From contig KE993502.1 of the NCBI GenBank assembly GCA_000466585.1, positions 78,692 to 142,691 on the forward strand: a stretch of DNA of 64,000 nt, read 5' to 3'. Origin of the DNA: Clostridiales bacterium oral taxon 876 str. F0540 (GTDB lineage: Bacteria > Bacillota > Clostridia > Clostridiales > Clostridiaceae). The position numbers and the translations under genes were made by a program. Positions 52,431 through 61,051 of the stretch are shown here, one piece after another; position 1 is the stretch's first letter; each line of letters starts with the position of its first letter. Under the pieces are notes generated by a model. That model saw only the letters and a program-made list of their open reading frames with translations, was not told the origin of the DNA and did no database searches.

Positions 52431-54552
52431 TATAAATGTCTCCTTTTTCAGTTTCTGTAGTATAGGTAATCTTTTGTACTTTATTAAGTTTTTCACGCAT
52501 TAGCATAGCTGCTTTATTCATATTATTCAGCTGTTCATTAGCTGTATAATAGAGCCATACTCCCCATAAGTGCATTTCACTAATACTTGCACTTCTTTTT
52601 GTCCTTCTATTTTCCCTTAGTTCTCTTACCCGTCTGTTATGCTCCTTATCACCAAGCCCAAACATTTTATTAAATTGCCACTGTGATAAATCTGGTGAAT
52701 ACATAACTGCAGGGTTATTTCTTGATGTAATTAAACTATATGGTCTTGAAATAAGCCTTATTTCATCTACTGAAAGTAATGCTCTGTGCGTAAGATTTAT
52801 ACTGTGAGAACTTGAAGGAGTACTATATTTCCCATGTGAAGCACTAAGAGAATACGTAGATACTGTGTAGTTGCCTAATTTTTTAGATATTTCATCTAAG
52901 GTTTCAAGATCATCTGCCTGAAGGTAAATCCAGTTTTCACAGTTTCCCTTTATAGTTTTTGCTACGTCTTTTCCATACTTATCATCAAGCTGAGCAAAGC
53001 TTTGTAAAAATAGATTAAATCTAATTCCTCTACCACCTCCAACTGTAAGCTTATTTGAGAAGTCTGGAATTTGAACAAAGTTACCAAACTCATCAAGTAG
53101 AAAATTTACTCTATTTTTTAATCTACCTCCTCTTTCATCTGCACTTTTAACAAGCTCTATATAATGCTGTGATACAAATAAACTTGCCAAAGGATAATAG
53201 GTTGTCTTTTCATCAGGAAGAATAATAAAAATAGCTCTTTTCTTACTTCCTGTTTCCTTTGGATCATAATCAGAAACATTAGTCATAGAATTTATCAATG
53301 GATTAGTAAAAAGCCTTAAGGTAGTAAGTGCTGCTGTATAAAAGCTTCCCCTTGTTTTACTTGGTGCAACTTCTGATATTGCAAGCAAAGCTTTTGCAGG
53401 ATGTGTTGGACTTAGCTTTTTAACGTACTCAATAATAGGCATTGTATTTCCTACAGCTTTACACATCTCGCTTATAAAATAATAAACATTGGTCATGTTC
53501 TGATACTTACGATTTTTACCTTCCTTATTATCATAAACAACACTCATAATGGCACTGGCTATAATACTTGCTTCACCATCTGTCCAAATTCTTTCTCCCT
53601 TTGGCTCTCCTACAAGCTGCGAAGTTAAGTCCCATGTGGCATCAATAGCTCTTGCTATATCATCATTATCTACAGCTTCTATTACTGGTTGAAGAAAGTT
53701 ATATCTTTGGCTCTTTAATGGATTTTTAAAGTCAATTGCTATAACTTCATAGCCGAGTCTTTCTAAATAAGGGTAGGTATATTGATATAACTCCCCTTTG
53801 GGATCACTTAAAATCATACTTTCACCTGAAAGTGCTAAAGTTCCAATGCTTTGTAATACTATAGTTCTTGTTTTACCTGAACGTGTCGCACCAATGCATA
53901 AGGTATGAACATCATCACCTATAAAATAGATTTTTTTATTACCTTTATGTTTTCTGCAGCCTAAAACTATACCACCTTGCGATATAAAGTTTTCTTTATG
54001 ATTGGAAGAACTTTCGGCATTTTTATCTTCATTTTGAATATGTTTCTCTTGCTCTGCTGCTGAATCTTCCTGCATTTCATTCTTTTCATATTTACTTTCA
54101 CCCCCTTTCAAAGCTTCTTTAACATCATCAAAACCATGCTCAATTAATGATTTTATAATGCTGTCATCTCTATTTAAGGTAAAGCTATTAAAAGCTATAT
54201 CCTTCTCCTTTTCTGTAAGCCACTCTGCTGAGCCAAACTGTTTTTGACCTGCTGGCACAGGTGTAGATATTTTAGGGGTTATCTGTCTTAGCTCGCTTTG
54301 ATATGGCTTGTTATTTGCTACATAGATAAAAATAGCAAATAATAGTATAAACCCATTTAGGCATAAAAAAAGCACCAAGTGTTCTTTACTTGATGCGATG
54401 CTTTTTATACAATATTTAAAGTTTGGTATTGTTAAAGTTGTCCCATGCCTTGATAGTAGCAAATGTAAACTTGTAGAAAAGTAAGTATTAAATAATATTC
54501 CCCCAATCACTATAAGAAGGGAAATGAATAATTTTTTCTTTTTTGATTTCAA
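52417..54552 (-). CDS. VirD4/TraG type IV coupling protein
   Basis: 711 residues. Two N-terminal membrane helices are followed by an acidic Gln/Glu/Asn linker. The TraG ATPase has Walker A CIGATRSGKTRT, SMILSDPKGELYQYTYPYLE, Walker B VNFLLDEFGNF and FNLFLQSFAQLDDKYG. It brings the relaxase-DNA complex to the channel. TTG start with GGAAGGA. The gene lies immediately downstream of the terminator of the SMC/nuclease cargo. Confidence 0.95.
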   Translation of the reverse strand: MKSKKKKLFISLLIVIGGILFNTYFSTSLHLLLSRHGTTLTIPNFKYCIKSIASSKEHLVLFLCLNGFILLFAIFIYVANNKPYQSELRQITPKISTPVPAGQKQFGSAEWLTEKEKDIAFNSFTLNRDDSIIKSLIEHGFDDVKEALKGGESKYEKNEMQEDSAAEQEKHIQNEDKNAESSSNHKENFISQGGIVLGCRKHKGNKKIYFIGDDVHTLCIGATRSGKTRTIVLQSIGTLALSGESMILSDPKGELYQYTYPYLERLGYEVIAIDFKNPLKSQRYNFLQPVIEAVDNDDIARAIDATWDLTSQLVGEPKGERIWTDGEASIIASAIMSVVYDNKEGKNRKYQNMTNVYYFISEMCKAVGNTMPIIEYVKKLSPTHPAKALLAISEVAPSKTRGSFYTAALTTLRLFTNPLINSMTNVSDYDPKETGSKKRAIFIILPDEKTTYYPLASLFVSQHYIELVKSADERGGRLKNRVNFLLDEFGNFVQIPDFSNKLTVGGGRGIRFNLFLQSFAQLDDKYGKDVAKTIKGNCENWIYLQADDLETLDEISKKLGNYTVSTYSLSASHGKYSTPSSSHSINLTHRALLSVDEIRLISRPYSLITSRNNPAVMYSPDLSQWQFNKMFGLGDKEHNRRVRELRENRRTKRSASISEMHLWGVWLYYTANEQLNNMNKAAMLMREKLNKVQKITYTTETEKGDIYNDED

Positions 54553-54581
54553 GCTATCCTTCCTTTATTCCAATTTTAATG

Positions 54582-54613
54582 AAAAAAATAAGACCTATAA
54601 TAGATCTTATTTT
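54582..54613 (-). terminator. Intrinsic terminator of the SMC/nuclease cargo
   Basis: On the minus strand AAAATAAGA (54613-54605) pairs with TCTTATTTT (54593-54585), with further CTA/TAG pairing in the loop and a run of seven T. It lies 5 bp after the SMC-like gene and 30 bp before virD4, so it isolates the cargo from the transfer genes. Confidence 0.75.
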
Positions 54614-54617
54614 ATAA

Positions 54618-56360
54618 TCAAGATTTATCATTATCAGCCTCAGCTAAGATTGCCAAGTAATGCAAATATTCTTTTTCACACTCTATATAATCATTATCAT
54701 TTAGTACACCTTGCTTTATGAGAAATTCATATTTAACTCCATTAACTTTTTTGCCATGTGTACTTGTAGTTGCAATAATTAATTGTGCATTTTCCGGTTG
54801 ATTATCTAATAATAAATCAAATATATTATCTGTACTTTCAGTTGATTGCTCTTGTTGTAAAGGTGTATCTATAACTATCGGAAAAATAATAGCATCTTTA
54901 TTTGCTTCTATCAACTTAAAATAAGCAAATATATAACCTAATATAGCCCTTGATAAATCACTTCCTCCGCTCTTTACAATTTCCCCAATATTTTTTATTT
55001 CATCAATACTTATATCGCTAATTCCTAATTTAGTTATATAAGTATTAATATAAGAATTAAAAGACTCCTTGATAATCTTTGAACTGTTCTCTATTTGTCT
55101 TATCTTTGTCTTCAATTTACTTATTCGTTCATTTTCTTTATCAATTTCTTCACTTAACTTTCTTATGTCTTGTGTTAAATCTGTAATATATTCTTTAATT
55201 CCATGAGCTACTAATACATCTCTTAATTGAATTGCATCTCTTTTTTTATTTAATATTTCACTTATTCTCTGAGCTTTTTTGCTCAACTGCTGCATGTTAT
55301 CTTCTATATCATTTATTTCTTTTTCTAATTTATTAAGTATTGCATTATATTGAGCTATTTTATCTTGACATTCTTCTATATCTAAATATAGCATATACTT
55401 TGTAGACATCGTATTTTGATGTTTAACTCCACAGGTAGGACAATATATTACTTCATCATGAATATTTTTATTTATAAAATTAACATCTTTTTCTAGTTCA
55501 CCTATTACAATTTTCACATTTTCCAAAGAACTTAATACTTCTAATTTTTTATTATATTTATCCAACAAAATATCCCTATATTGTTCTTTTTGTTCTTGGA
55601 AATTATTTAATAATTTTATTAAAGCATCTAATTCATTTTTGAAGCTTTCAGGTTCTATATTTAAGTCAAGAACATCCTTATATCTTCTTAAGTTTTCTTC
55701 TAAAGTAATTTGATATTTTGTAGTTATTTGACTATTAGATATAACTAATTTTTCTTTTTCTATTTTACTTACAAGCAAATCATAATACTCATTATTTCTA
55801 AGTCCTGTATGAAATGCAAATATCTCATTCCTGTAATCCTTATACATTGAAAGATCTGAAAATGATTTCCATGTACCATCCCAGCCTACATCTTGATCTA
55901 TATAAAAAGGCAAGAATAACGAACTTGGGTAAGGACTATGCAATTCTGTTTTTTCATCATCAGCCTTTTTTAATAGCAACTTTAATCTATAATCAAATAA
56001 ATTTACATAAAATTCCTTTAACTGAGAAACACTCATAAATTTATGAACAACATCTGTATTCTTATTTACTATTACAAATGAGTTACCACATCTAAACATA
56101 GTGTACATTACATCACTATAAACAAATTTAATTATCGTTACAATATTAAGTTCTCTCCAATTCCTTGTGTATTTACTTAATCCTGCACCTAAGGCATAGT
56201 AAAGTGACTTAATCATTAATGATTTTCCTGTATGATTGATAGAAGATCCATTTTGATCTTCACTTGTAATTATTGTCAATCTATCATCAAATTTAATTGT
56301 CTTTGCTTGTTTCAGCTTTGGTGATATCACACTTAATGATTTTAATAGTACTTTTTTCAT
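54618..56360 (-). CDS. SMC-like ABC ATPase (LmuB / ABC-3C type)
   Basis: 580 residues. The N-terminal ATPase half has a Walker A-like HTGKSLMIKSLYYALG. A long coiled coil follows with a central zinc-hook-like CPTCG (near residue 302). The C-terminal half has the signature SGGSDLSRAIL and Walker B PIVIDTPLQQ. This is the shape of Rad50/SMC-type defence ATPases such as LmuB of Lamassu. GAGGG precedes the ATG. It follows a DUF4297 nuclease gene and an overlapping 48-codon ORF. The ATPase presumably senses invading DNA. Confidence 0.85.
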   Translation of the reverse strand: MKKVLLKSLSVISPKLKQAKTIKFDDRLTIITSEDQNGSSINHTGKSLMIKSLYYALGAGLSKYTRNWRELNIVTIIKFVYSDVMYTMFRCGNSFVIVNKNTDVVHKFMSVSQLKEFYVNLFDYRLKLLLKKADDEKTELHSPYPSSLFLPFYIDQDVGWDGTWKSFSDLSMYKDYRNEIFAFHTGLRNNEYYDLLVSKIEKEKLVISNSQITTKYQITLEENLRRYKDVLDLNIEPESFKNELDALIKLLNNFQEQKEQYRDILLDKYNKKLEVLSSLENVKIVIGELEKDVNFINKNIHDEVIYCPTCGVKHQNTMSTKYMLYLDIEECQDKIAQYNAILNKLEKEINDIEDNMQQLSKKAQRISEILNKKRDAIQLRDVLVAHGIKEYITDLTQDIRKLSEEIDKENERISKLKTKIRQIENSSKIIKESFNSYINTYITKLGISDISIDEIKNIGEIVKSGGSDLSRAILGYIFAYFKLIEANKDAIIFPIVIDTPLQQEQSTESTDNIFDLLLDNQPENAQLIIATTSTHGKKVNGVKYEFLIKQGVLNDNDYIECEKEYLHYLAILAEADNDKS

Positions 56361-56439
56361 TTTTCTTTACCCTCAAATTCCTTATTAATTTTTTATAATT
56401 AAAATATTGAGCTTCTAGGCTTTGGCTCTTATTACTCAT
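56293..56439 (-). CDS. Overlapping small ORF between nuclease and SMC genes
   Basis: 48 codons, MSNKSQSLEAQYFNYKKL at the start, then a basic helix-like stretch (IRNLRVKKNEKS). Its ATG overlaps the DUF4297 stop as ATGA, with AGGGAG 8 bases upstream. It runs 68 bases into the SMC-like gene in another frame. The start context is as good as that of normal genes here. It could be a small third component, or only a coupling device that carries ribosomes to the SMC start. Confidence 0.45.
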   Translation of the reverse strand: MSNKSQSLEAQYFNYKKLIRNLRVKKNEKSTIKIIKCDITKAETSKDN

Positions 56440-57521
56440 TTCTTTAACTCCCTTAAAATAATCGCTATAAGATAGTAATCATCGTAGATGTTTGTACTAA
56501 CTTTTTTTGTACTTCTGGTGTCTACTACCACTTCATGTATAAACTTTTTAACATTATCATTTAGACTATCTTCAATATTACTGAGTTTTAACTGAACAAA
56601 TGAAATTATATCATGTAATATTAAATTATCAGGATTTAACACATCTACAATAAGCTTTTCAAAAGCTTTTTTAATCTTTGCTGTTTCAATCATATTAAAA
56701 TGCTGTGCAATGTCTGTATGTATAATATTCCACTCATAATACATTTGACTATTCCTATCTATAAGCATAAGTTGTTGCAAAAATTGTTGTCTTGTGATGC
56801 TTTTCAATTTTATAAGTTCTTCCTTTTTATCAGGTATCTTTTCTAAATTGCTTTTTCTCTCTATCTCACTAATTAAAGTCTCATAAATAGCTTTATGTTT
56901 TATAGATTTCGAATTGCAATGCTTGTCTAAAAACTCATATAGTATTCCTAGGCACGTTTGCCTAAAATTTTCTAATGATAATTCAGATACATTAAATACT
57001 ATTAGTTTTTTACATTCATTATTACAATTACCTTGCTTACAGTTACTACAAATATTCTCCTGAATTTTCTTAAATTCATCATCTGTTAAAGACTCTAAAG
57101 AAACTACATTACTACTTAGGGTATTAACTTCTTTAAATTTGAAATGCTTATTTGAAACAAAATGTATCTGTTTTATATTACCTTCATATCTTATGAAATT
57201 ATCAATTAACTTTTGAGCAAAACTTTGTTTAGGTTTTTTAGATGTACCGGCATTGGTAAAATCAGACAAGTTCCAGTAAAAAGAATTAGCTTTAGCATTA
57301 GTTTTTATTTGATAAAAATCTATTTCCTTTGGATCATCAGAAGAATCTAATACAATAATATCTTCACAGAATTCTAAAAGTAAAACAAAGTCTTCTTGGG
57401 TCTCAAATAGTTTTAGTAACTTTAATAAAGCCCAATGATACTGATACTGAAACCTGTTACCTGCTAATGCTCCAGCATTCTCCCTTTGAGGAGTATTAAG
57501 AATACGTGTATATAGATCCAT
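56436..57521 (-). CDS. DUF4297 (Cap4-type) nuclease effector
   Basis: 361 residues. The N-terminus NAGALAGNRFQYQYHWALLK followed by LLEFCEDIIVLDS and EIDFYQIKT is the DUF4297 PD-(D/E)XK-like dsDNA nuclease (E ... D ... QxK). The C-terminal half is helical and holds a Cys cluster (CSNCKQGNCNNEC, near residue 164-176) that may bind zinc. ATG at 57521 with AGGAGGTG. With the SMC-like ATPase it resembles Lamassu with a Cap4 effector (LmuA). No LmuC-sized gene is seen. Confidence 0.8.
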   Translation of the reverse strand: MDLYTRILNTPQRENAGALAGNRFQYQYHWALLKLLKLFETQEDFVLLLEFCEDIIVLDSSDDPKEIDFYQIKTNAKANSFYWNLSDFTNAGTSKKPKQSFAQKLIDNFIRYEGNIKQIHFVSNKHFKFKEVNTLSSNVVSLESLTDDEFKKIQENICSNCKQGNCNNECKKLIVFNVSELSLENFRQTCLGILYEFLDKHCNSKSIKHKAIYETLISEIERKSNLEKIPDKKEELIKLKSITRQQFLQQLMLIDRNSQMYYEWNIIHTDIAQHFNMIETAKIKKAFEKLIVDVLNPDNLILHDIISFVQLKLSNIEDSLNDNVKKFIHEVVVDTRSTKKVSTNIYDDYYLIAIILRELKK

Positions 57522-57623
57522 TTTACACCTCCTACTACGATTATTTGTTATATTATAACATTTTATGATAAATACTTCTATAATTAGTAGCAAGAGATTA
57601 AAATTCAAAATAATATAGCTTAT

Positions 57624-58571
57624 TCATTTAGAGTCTCTTTCCCAATCTAGCCCCCGTCCTTTTGCTTCTTCTATAACTCTTTCTTTCCTTGCTTCACCTT
57701 CAAGAGTTGTTAATGGATAGTTCCCCTGATTATTGTTTTTATCTTCCGAGGGTAGCATTTGAATAGCAGAAAGTAACAATTCCATTCTAGACTGTAGTTG
57801 TTTTTTAGTAGCTTGCTGCTGATTTAATTCAAAAGCTTTAAGTAATGCTTCTTTTGTGAATTGCTCTGGAGGATAGAGTTTTCTGTTTCTGCACTTTCTA
57901 TCGCTTGGAGTTGTGAAAGTTATATATTTTCTTTCATCACTCCAATCTACCTTATAGCCTAACTTCTCCATATTACCAATAAATTCTTCTTTGCTCCTGC
58001 TGCACCACTTACATTCTTTTACTGCAAGGTAAAGCTCATACTTCCAGCTTTGCTGTTTTTCTTTTGCTCTATATTCTCCTCTATCTTTTCGCTTGCCATT
58101 AGCTCTATCAACAATAATGAGTCCATAATCTTTACATAGCTGATCTGAGTATTCTTTAAGACTTTCTAATTCTTCCTTTGACAGCTGCCATTTTCGCCCC
58201 GTAGTAAAACTTACAGAGTTTATTATAAAGTGATTATGAAGATGCTCTTTATCTATATGGGTAGAATATACAACTTGAAAATATTTAAATGCCTCATGTT
58301 CTAGTAGCTTTCTTCCTATCTCATTTATTATCTCTGGAGTTGCTTTATCATTAGGTGAAAATGACTGTACAAAGTGAATAAACTGCCTTCCTGTTTCCTT
58401 CTTAAAACTTTGTTTAGTCATTACAAACTCATTAAAGGCAGTATCAGGACTGCAGTCTTTTCCACCTACTAAGTGTGGTGCTGTTTTTACTGGATTTTTA
58501 ATATATTCAATGGCTCTTTTCATTCCTTTGTAGGTGTTATTTGAAGCATTTATAAATTCTATTACAGCCAT
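57624..58571 (-). CDS. MobP/VirD2-like relaxase
   Basis: 315 residues. The relaxase domain has the three-histidine metal motif in THIDKEHLHNHFIIN (near residue 104-118), and a catalytic Tyr is likely in the N-terminus (YKGMKRAIEYI). The C-terminal part is basic. It nicks oriT and leads the strand to VirD4. It is shorter than many relaxases, with no primase or helicase domain. AAAGGTG precedes the ATG. Confidence 0.92.
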   Translation of the reverse strand: MAVIEFINASNNTYKGMKRAIEYIKNPVKTAPHLVGGKDCSPDTAFNEFVMTKQSFKKETGRQFIHFVQSFSPNDKATPEIINEIGRKLLEHEAFKYFQVVYSTHIDKEHLHNHFIINSVSFTTGRKWQLSKEELESLKEYSDQLCKDYGLIIVDRANGKRKDRGEYRAKEKQQSWKYELYLAVKECKWCSRSKEEFIGNMEKLGYKVDWSDERKYITFTTPSDRKCRNRKLYPPEQFTKEALLKAFELNQQQATKKQLQSRMELLLSAIQMLPSEDKNNNQGNYPLTTLEGEARKERVIEEAKGRGLDWERDSK

Positions 58572-58580
58572 CTTTTCACC

Positions 58581-58892
58581 TTACTTTTTTCTCTTTCTTA
58601 TAGATACTAGGTACTCCCATAAATCATTTAAAAGTTTATTTGTTTCAGTTATATCTGGAACATTTATTCTTCCTTGATGACAAAGCATAGTAAGCTGATT
58701 AAGATTTGTACCCACCTTTGAAAGCTGGCTAGTGAAATCTTTTATTCCATCAATAACTAAAACTTCATTATTTAAAGCTGATGATATAACATAATTGCTA
58801 AAAGTCATATTTGCACTTTTAGCTTTCTTCTGTATCTTTTTAATTTCATCTTCTGTCATTCTTATATTGGTTTGTATATTTCTCTTTCTCAC
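58581..58892 (-). CDS. MobC-like relaxosome accessory protein
   Basis: 103 residues. The N-terminal ribbon-helix-helix-like part (NIQTNIRMTEDEIKKIQKKA) and the MobC motif GTNLNQLTMLCHQGR are visible. MobC assists strand opening at oriT. GTG start at 58892 with AGGAGG. It lies between the candidate oriT and the relaxase. Confidence 0.9.
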   Translation of the reverse strand: MRKRNIQTNIRMTEDEIKKIQKKAKSANMTFSNYVISSALNNEVLVIDGIKDFTSQLSKVGTNLNQLTMLCHQGRINVPDITETNKLLNDLWEYLVSIRKRKK

Positions 58893-59027
58893 TAAGTTCC
58901 TCCTTATCTTAAAAGAACTTTTTTAAATAAAAGGGGCGTGGGGAATCCCCACTCTTTACAAGCTATTGGCTATACCAATAGGAAGCTTGCCCTCACCAAA
59001 GCCTATGGCTTTCCCCTCGGTTTTAGG
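58893..59027. other. Candidate origin of transfer (oriT)
   Basis: The 135-bp gap just upstream of mobC and the relaxase is unusually structured and GC-rich. It holds GTGGGG-AAT-CCCCAC (58938-58952), CTATTGG-CTATA-CCAATAG (58963-58981) with CAAGC/GCTTG outside it, and AAAGCC-TAT-GGCTTT (58998-59012). Consecutive inverted repeats beside mobC are typical for oriT. The nick site cannot be placed by eye. Confidence 0.6.
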
Positions 59028-60005
59028 TTATTGAGAAAAAAACATTTCCTCTTCTGCAACTGTGTTAGCTGCATTATTTTCTACTGCTTTAGGATATGCT
59101 TTACTCATATTTAACAACTGTTCATTAAAGTCTTTTCCTTCTGGTAGATGTCTTACTATCTTATATCTATCTCTATACTTTTCTCTTATCTGCTGACAAG
59201 CAAAATGCCCTGCCTCATCATTGTCGAGACAGAGCATTATCTTTTTAATATTAGGATTTTCATTTAAATAGTATTCAAGAGCTTTATCAGAAACACCACC
59301 TAGAGAAATACAGTGGCTTTCAAAGTTTAGTACATTGTGCTTTTTAATCAAGGTTAAATAACTTAATAGATCAATAGGTGCTTCAAATACACATACTGTA
59401 TCGTTGCTTCCTTCTTTACAAAATGGGTAGGTTTTATCTGAGTTTTTCACATCACATCTAAAGGAACTACCGGTCGTATTGGTGCTTCTTATACTTGCAT
59501 ATTTAGCCTGTCCTTCTTTATTGCTGCCTACAAAAACACAGCTTTTATACTTATTTTCATATATCTTATGCTTTTTTACAAAGTCATAAACTATTTCCTT
59601 ATCTATTCCTCTTGAATTTATTAAGTAGGCAAAAATATGTTTGAAAGTATTATTCTTTTCCGGAAGGACAAACTCGCCTTTCTCCTTATTTTCTTTTTCT
59701 ACTATTGGTGGCATATATCTAACTACTTCACGACTTATGCCTAGTAGATGTTTAATAGCTTCAACCCAAGTTTTATTCTCTATCTCCATTACAAACTGTA
59801 TTGCACCGCCACCTTTATTTTGAGAAAACCAATTCCACTTATGACCATCACTATGGATATATAGACCGCCATAGCCTTCTATTTTAAAAGATCTTGGAGT
59901 AACTTGTTTTACTGGGTAGCCTGAGCTTTGAGCATAGCTTATTATATTTATGCTGTCTGCTTGAGCTATCTGCTCATCAGCAAATCTTAACTTTTCCCTT
60001 GTCAT
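59028..60005 (-). CDS. DUF3991/TOPRIM primase-like protein
   Basis: 325 residues. The N-terminal half has FKIEGYGGLYIHSDGHKWNWF and GGGAIQFVMEI, i.e. a CHC2-like remnant and DUF3991. The C-terminal half is TOPRIM with the acidic motif IMLCLDNDEAGHFAC and GKDFNE. Such proteins are common on Firmicute elements and may prime the transferred strand. It is divided from the mobC gene by the candidate oriT. Confidence 0.88.
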   Translation of the reverse strand: MTREKLRFADEQIAQADSINIISYAQSSGYPVKQVTPRSFKIEGYGGLYIHSDGHKWNWFSQNKGGGAIQFVMEIENKTWVEAIKHLLGISREVVRYMPPIVEKENKEKGEFVLPEKNNTFKHIFAYLINSRGIDKEIVYDFVKKHKIYENKYKSCVFVGSNKEGQAKYASIRSTNTTGSSFRCDVKNSDKTYPFCKEGSNDTVCVFEAPIDLLSYLTLIKKHNVLNFESHCISLGGVSDKALEYYLNENPNIKKIMLCLDNDEAGHFACQQIREKYRDRYKIVRHLPEGKDFNEQLLNMSKAYPKAVENNAANTVAEEEMFFSQ

Positions 60006-60033
60006 AGTTAATCACCTTCTTTTGAAAAACTAT

Positions 60034-60750
60034 TTATTCAAGTTCCCATTCTTCATCTTCAATGCTGTCATCATATCCTAGTTGTTCTTCCTTTGCAGTT
60101 TCAACGACTTTAAATGGCTCATAGTTTGCTCTTTCAATTGGACTTTTGGGCATCATTCCTTCCTCGGCCATAGAAGTGTATTTAGTATCTGCAACGATAA
60201 TATGGTCGTGAATTCTAATGTCTAATGGATGAAATATATCTACAAGCCTTTGAGTCATTGCTTTATCTTCAACTGATGGGTTAATTGAGCCTCCAGGATG
60301 ATTATGCGCTAAAATCACTGCGGTACAATCACAAGCTAAAGCCTGCTTTAAAACCTCCCTTGGATAAACCATTGCCTGTGAAACAGTTCCTTTTGATACT
60401 TCACTTGAATGTATTATGTTATTTCCATTATCTAAAAAAGCAACCATAAAACTTTCTCTGTCCTTTTTACCACTTAGTAAGGGTACAAAGAAAGCTGCTG
60501 CTTTTTCTGGAGATGTTATCTTTATTTTATTTTCACTTTCATATTCTTTTAATAGATTATAAGAAGCAATAAACTCATTTAAAAGTCCAATCTTTTGAAG
60601 CTGCTTTTCATTCGGATCTATTATTAATGGATGCTCTAAAATATTAAAAGGACTATTACCTTTTGCATATTCCTGAATTTTCTTCATTGAAAGTCCAGTT
60701 AATGTGGTTAGTCCTTTTAAAAAATTTTGGGTATGAGGCATATTATTCAT
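60034..60750 (-). CDS. RadC/JAB (JAMM) domain protein
   Basis: 238 residues. The C-terminal RadC domain has the JAMM metal motif AVILAHNHPGGSINPSVED, with SKGTVSQAMVYPREVLKQAL before it. RadC-like proteins are widespread on mobile elements; their role, perhaps in DNA handling or deubiquitinase-like chemistry, is unknown. The ATG overlaps the upstream small gene by one base. Confidence 0.9.
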   Translation of the reverse strand: MNNMPHTQNFLKGLTTLTGLSMKKIQEYAKGNSPFNILEHPLIIDPNEKQLQKIGLLNEFIASYNLLKEYESENKIKITSPEKAAAFFVPLLSGKKDRESFMVAFLDNGNNIIHSSEVSKGTVSQAMVYPREVLKQALACDCTAVILAHNHPGGSINPSVEDKAMTQRLVDIFHPLDIRIHDHIIVADTKYTSMAEEGMMPKSPIERANYEPFKVVETAKEEQLGYDDSIEDEEWELE

Positions 60751-61016
60751 TAACTAACACCTCCATTGTCCCATAGATTATTTATTTCTTTTTCTTCTTC
60801 CAAAGCTTCTAAAATAAGCTGCAGATTCTCTAGCTTGTCTATAACTTCAGAAGGCAAGTCCATCATTTCGATATTATTAAAGAACTTATCTACTCCAAAG
60901 TTTTCAATGTATCCTGTAATTATTTCTTCTGTATAAATATCAACTTCTAAAAGCTGTGCTATTAGTGAGCTTATATACTTATACTCTGCTAAATTAATAG
61001 ATTGTTGTTTGTTCAT
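60750..61016 (-). CDS. Small helical protein, unknown
   Basis: 88 residues, acidic and helical (LAEYKYISSLIAQLLEVDIY; NLQLILEALEEEKEI). AAAAGGAG precedes the ATG at some distance. It is coupled to the RadC-like gene (TAATG). Family not recognised. Confidence 0.6.
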   Translation of the reverse strand: MNKQQSINLAEYKYISSLIAQLLEVDIYTEEIITGYIENFGVDKFFNNIEMMDLPSEVIDKLENLQLILEALEEEKEINNLWDNGGVS

Positions 61017-61051
61017 ATAGTTTTCATCTTCTCCTTTTTATTTAATTATTT

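Noticed and set aside
54618..57521. Zorya, Gabija or Septu assignment for the SMC/nuclease pair
   Set aside because: There is no MotAB-like, UvrD-like or HNH partner; the DUF4297 and zinc-hook SMC features fit Lamassu/ABC-3C better.
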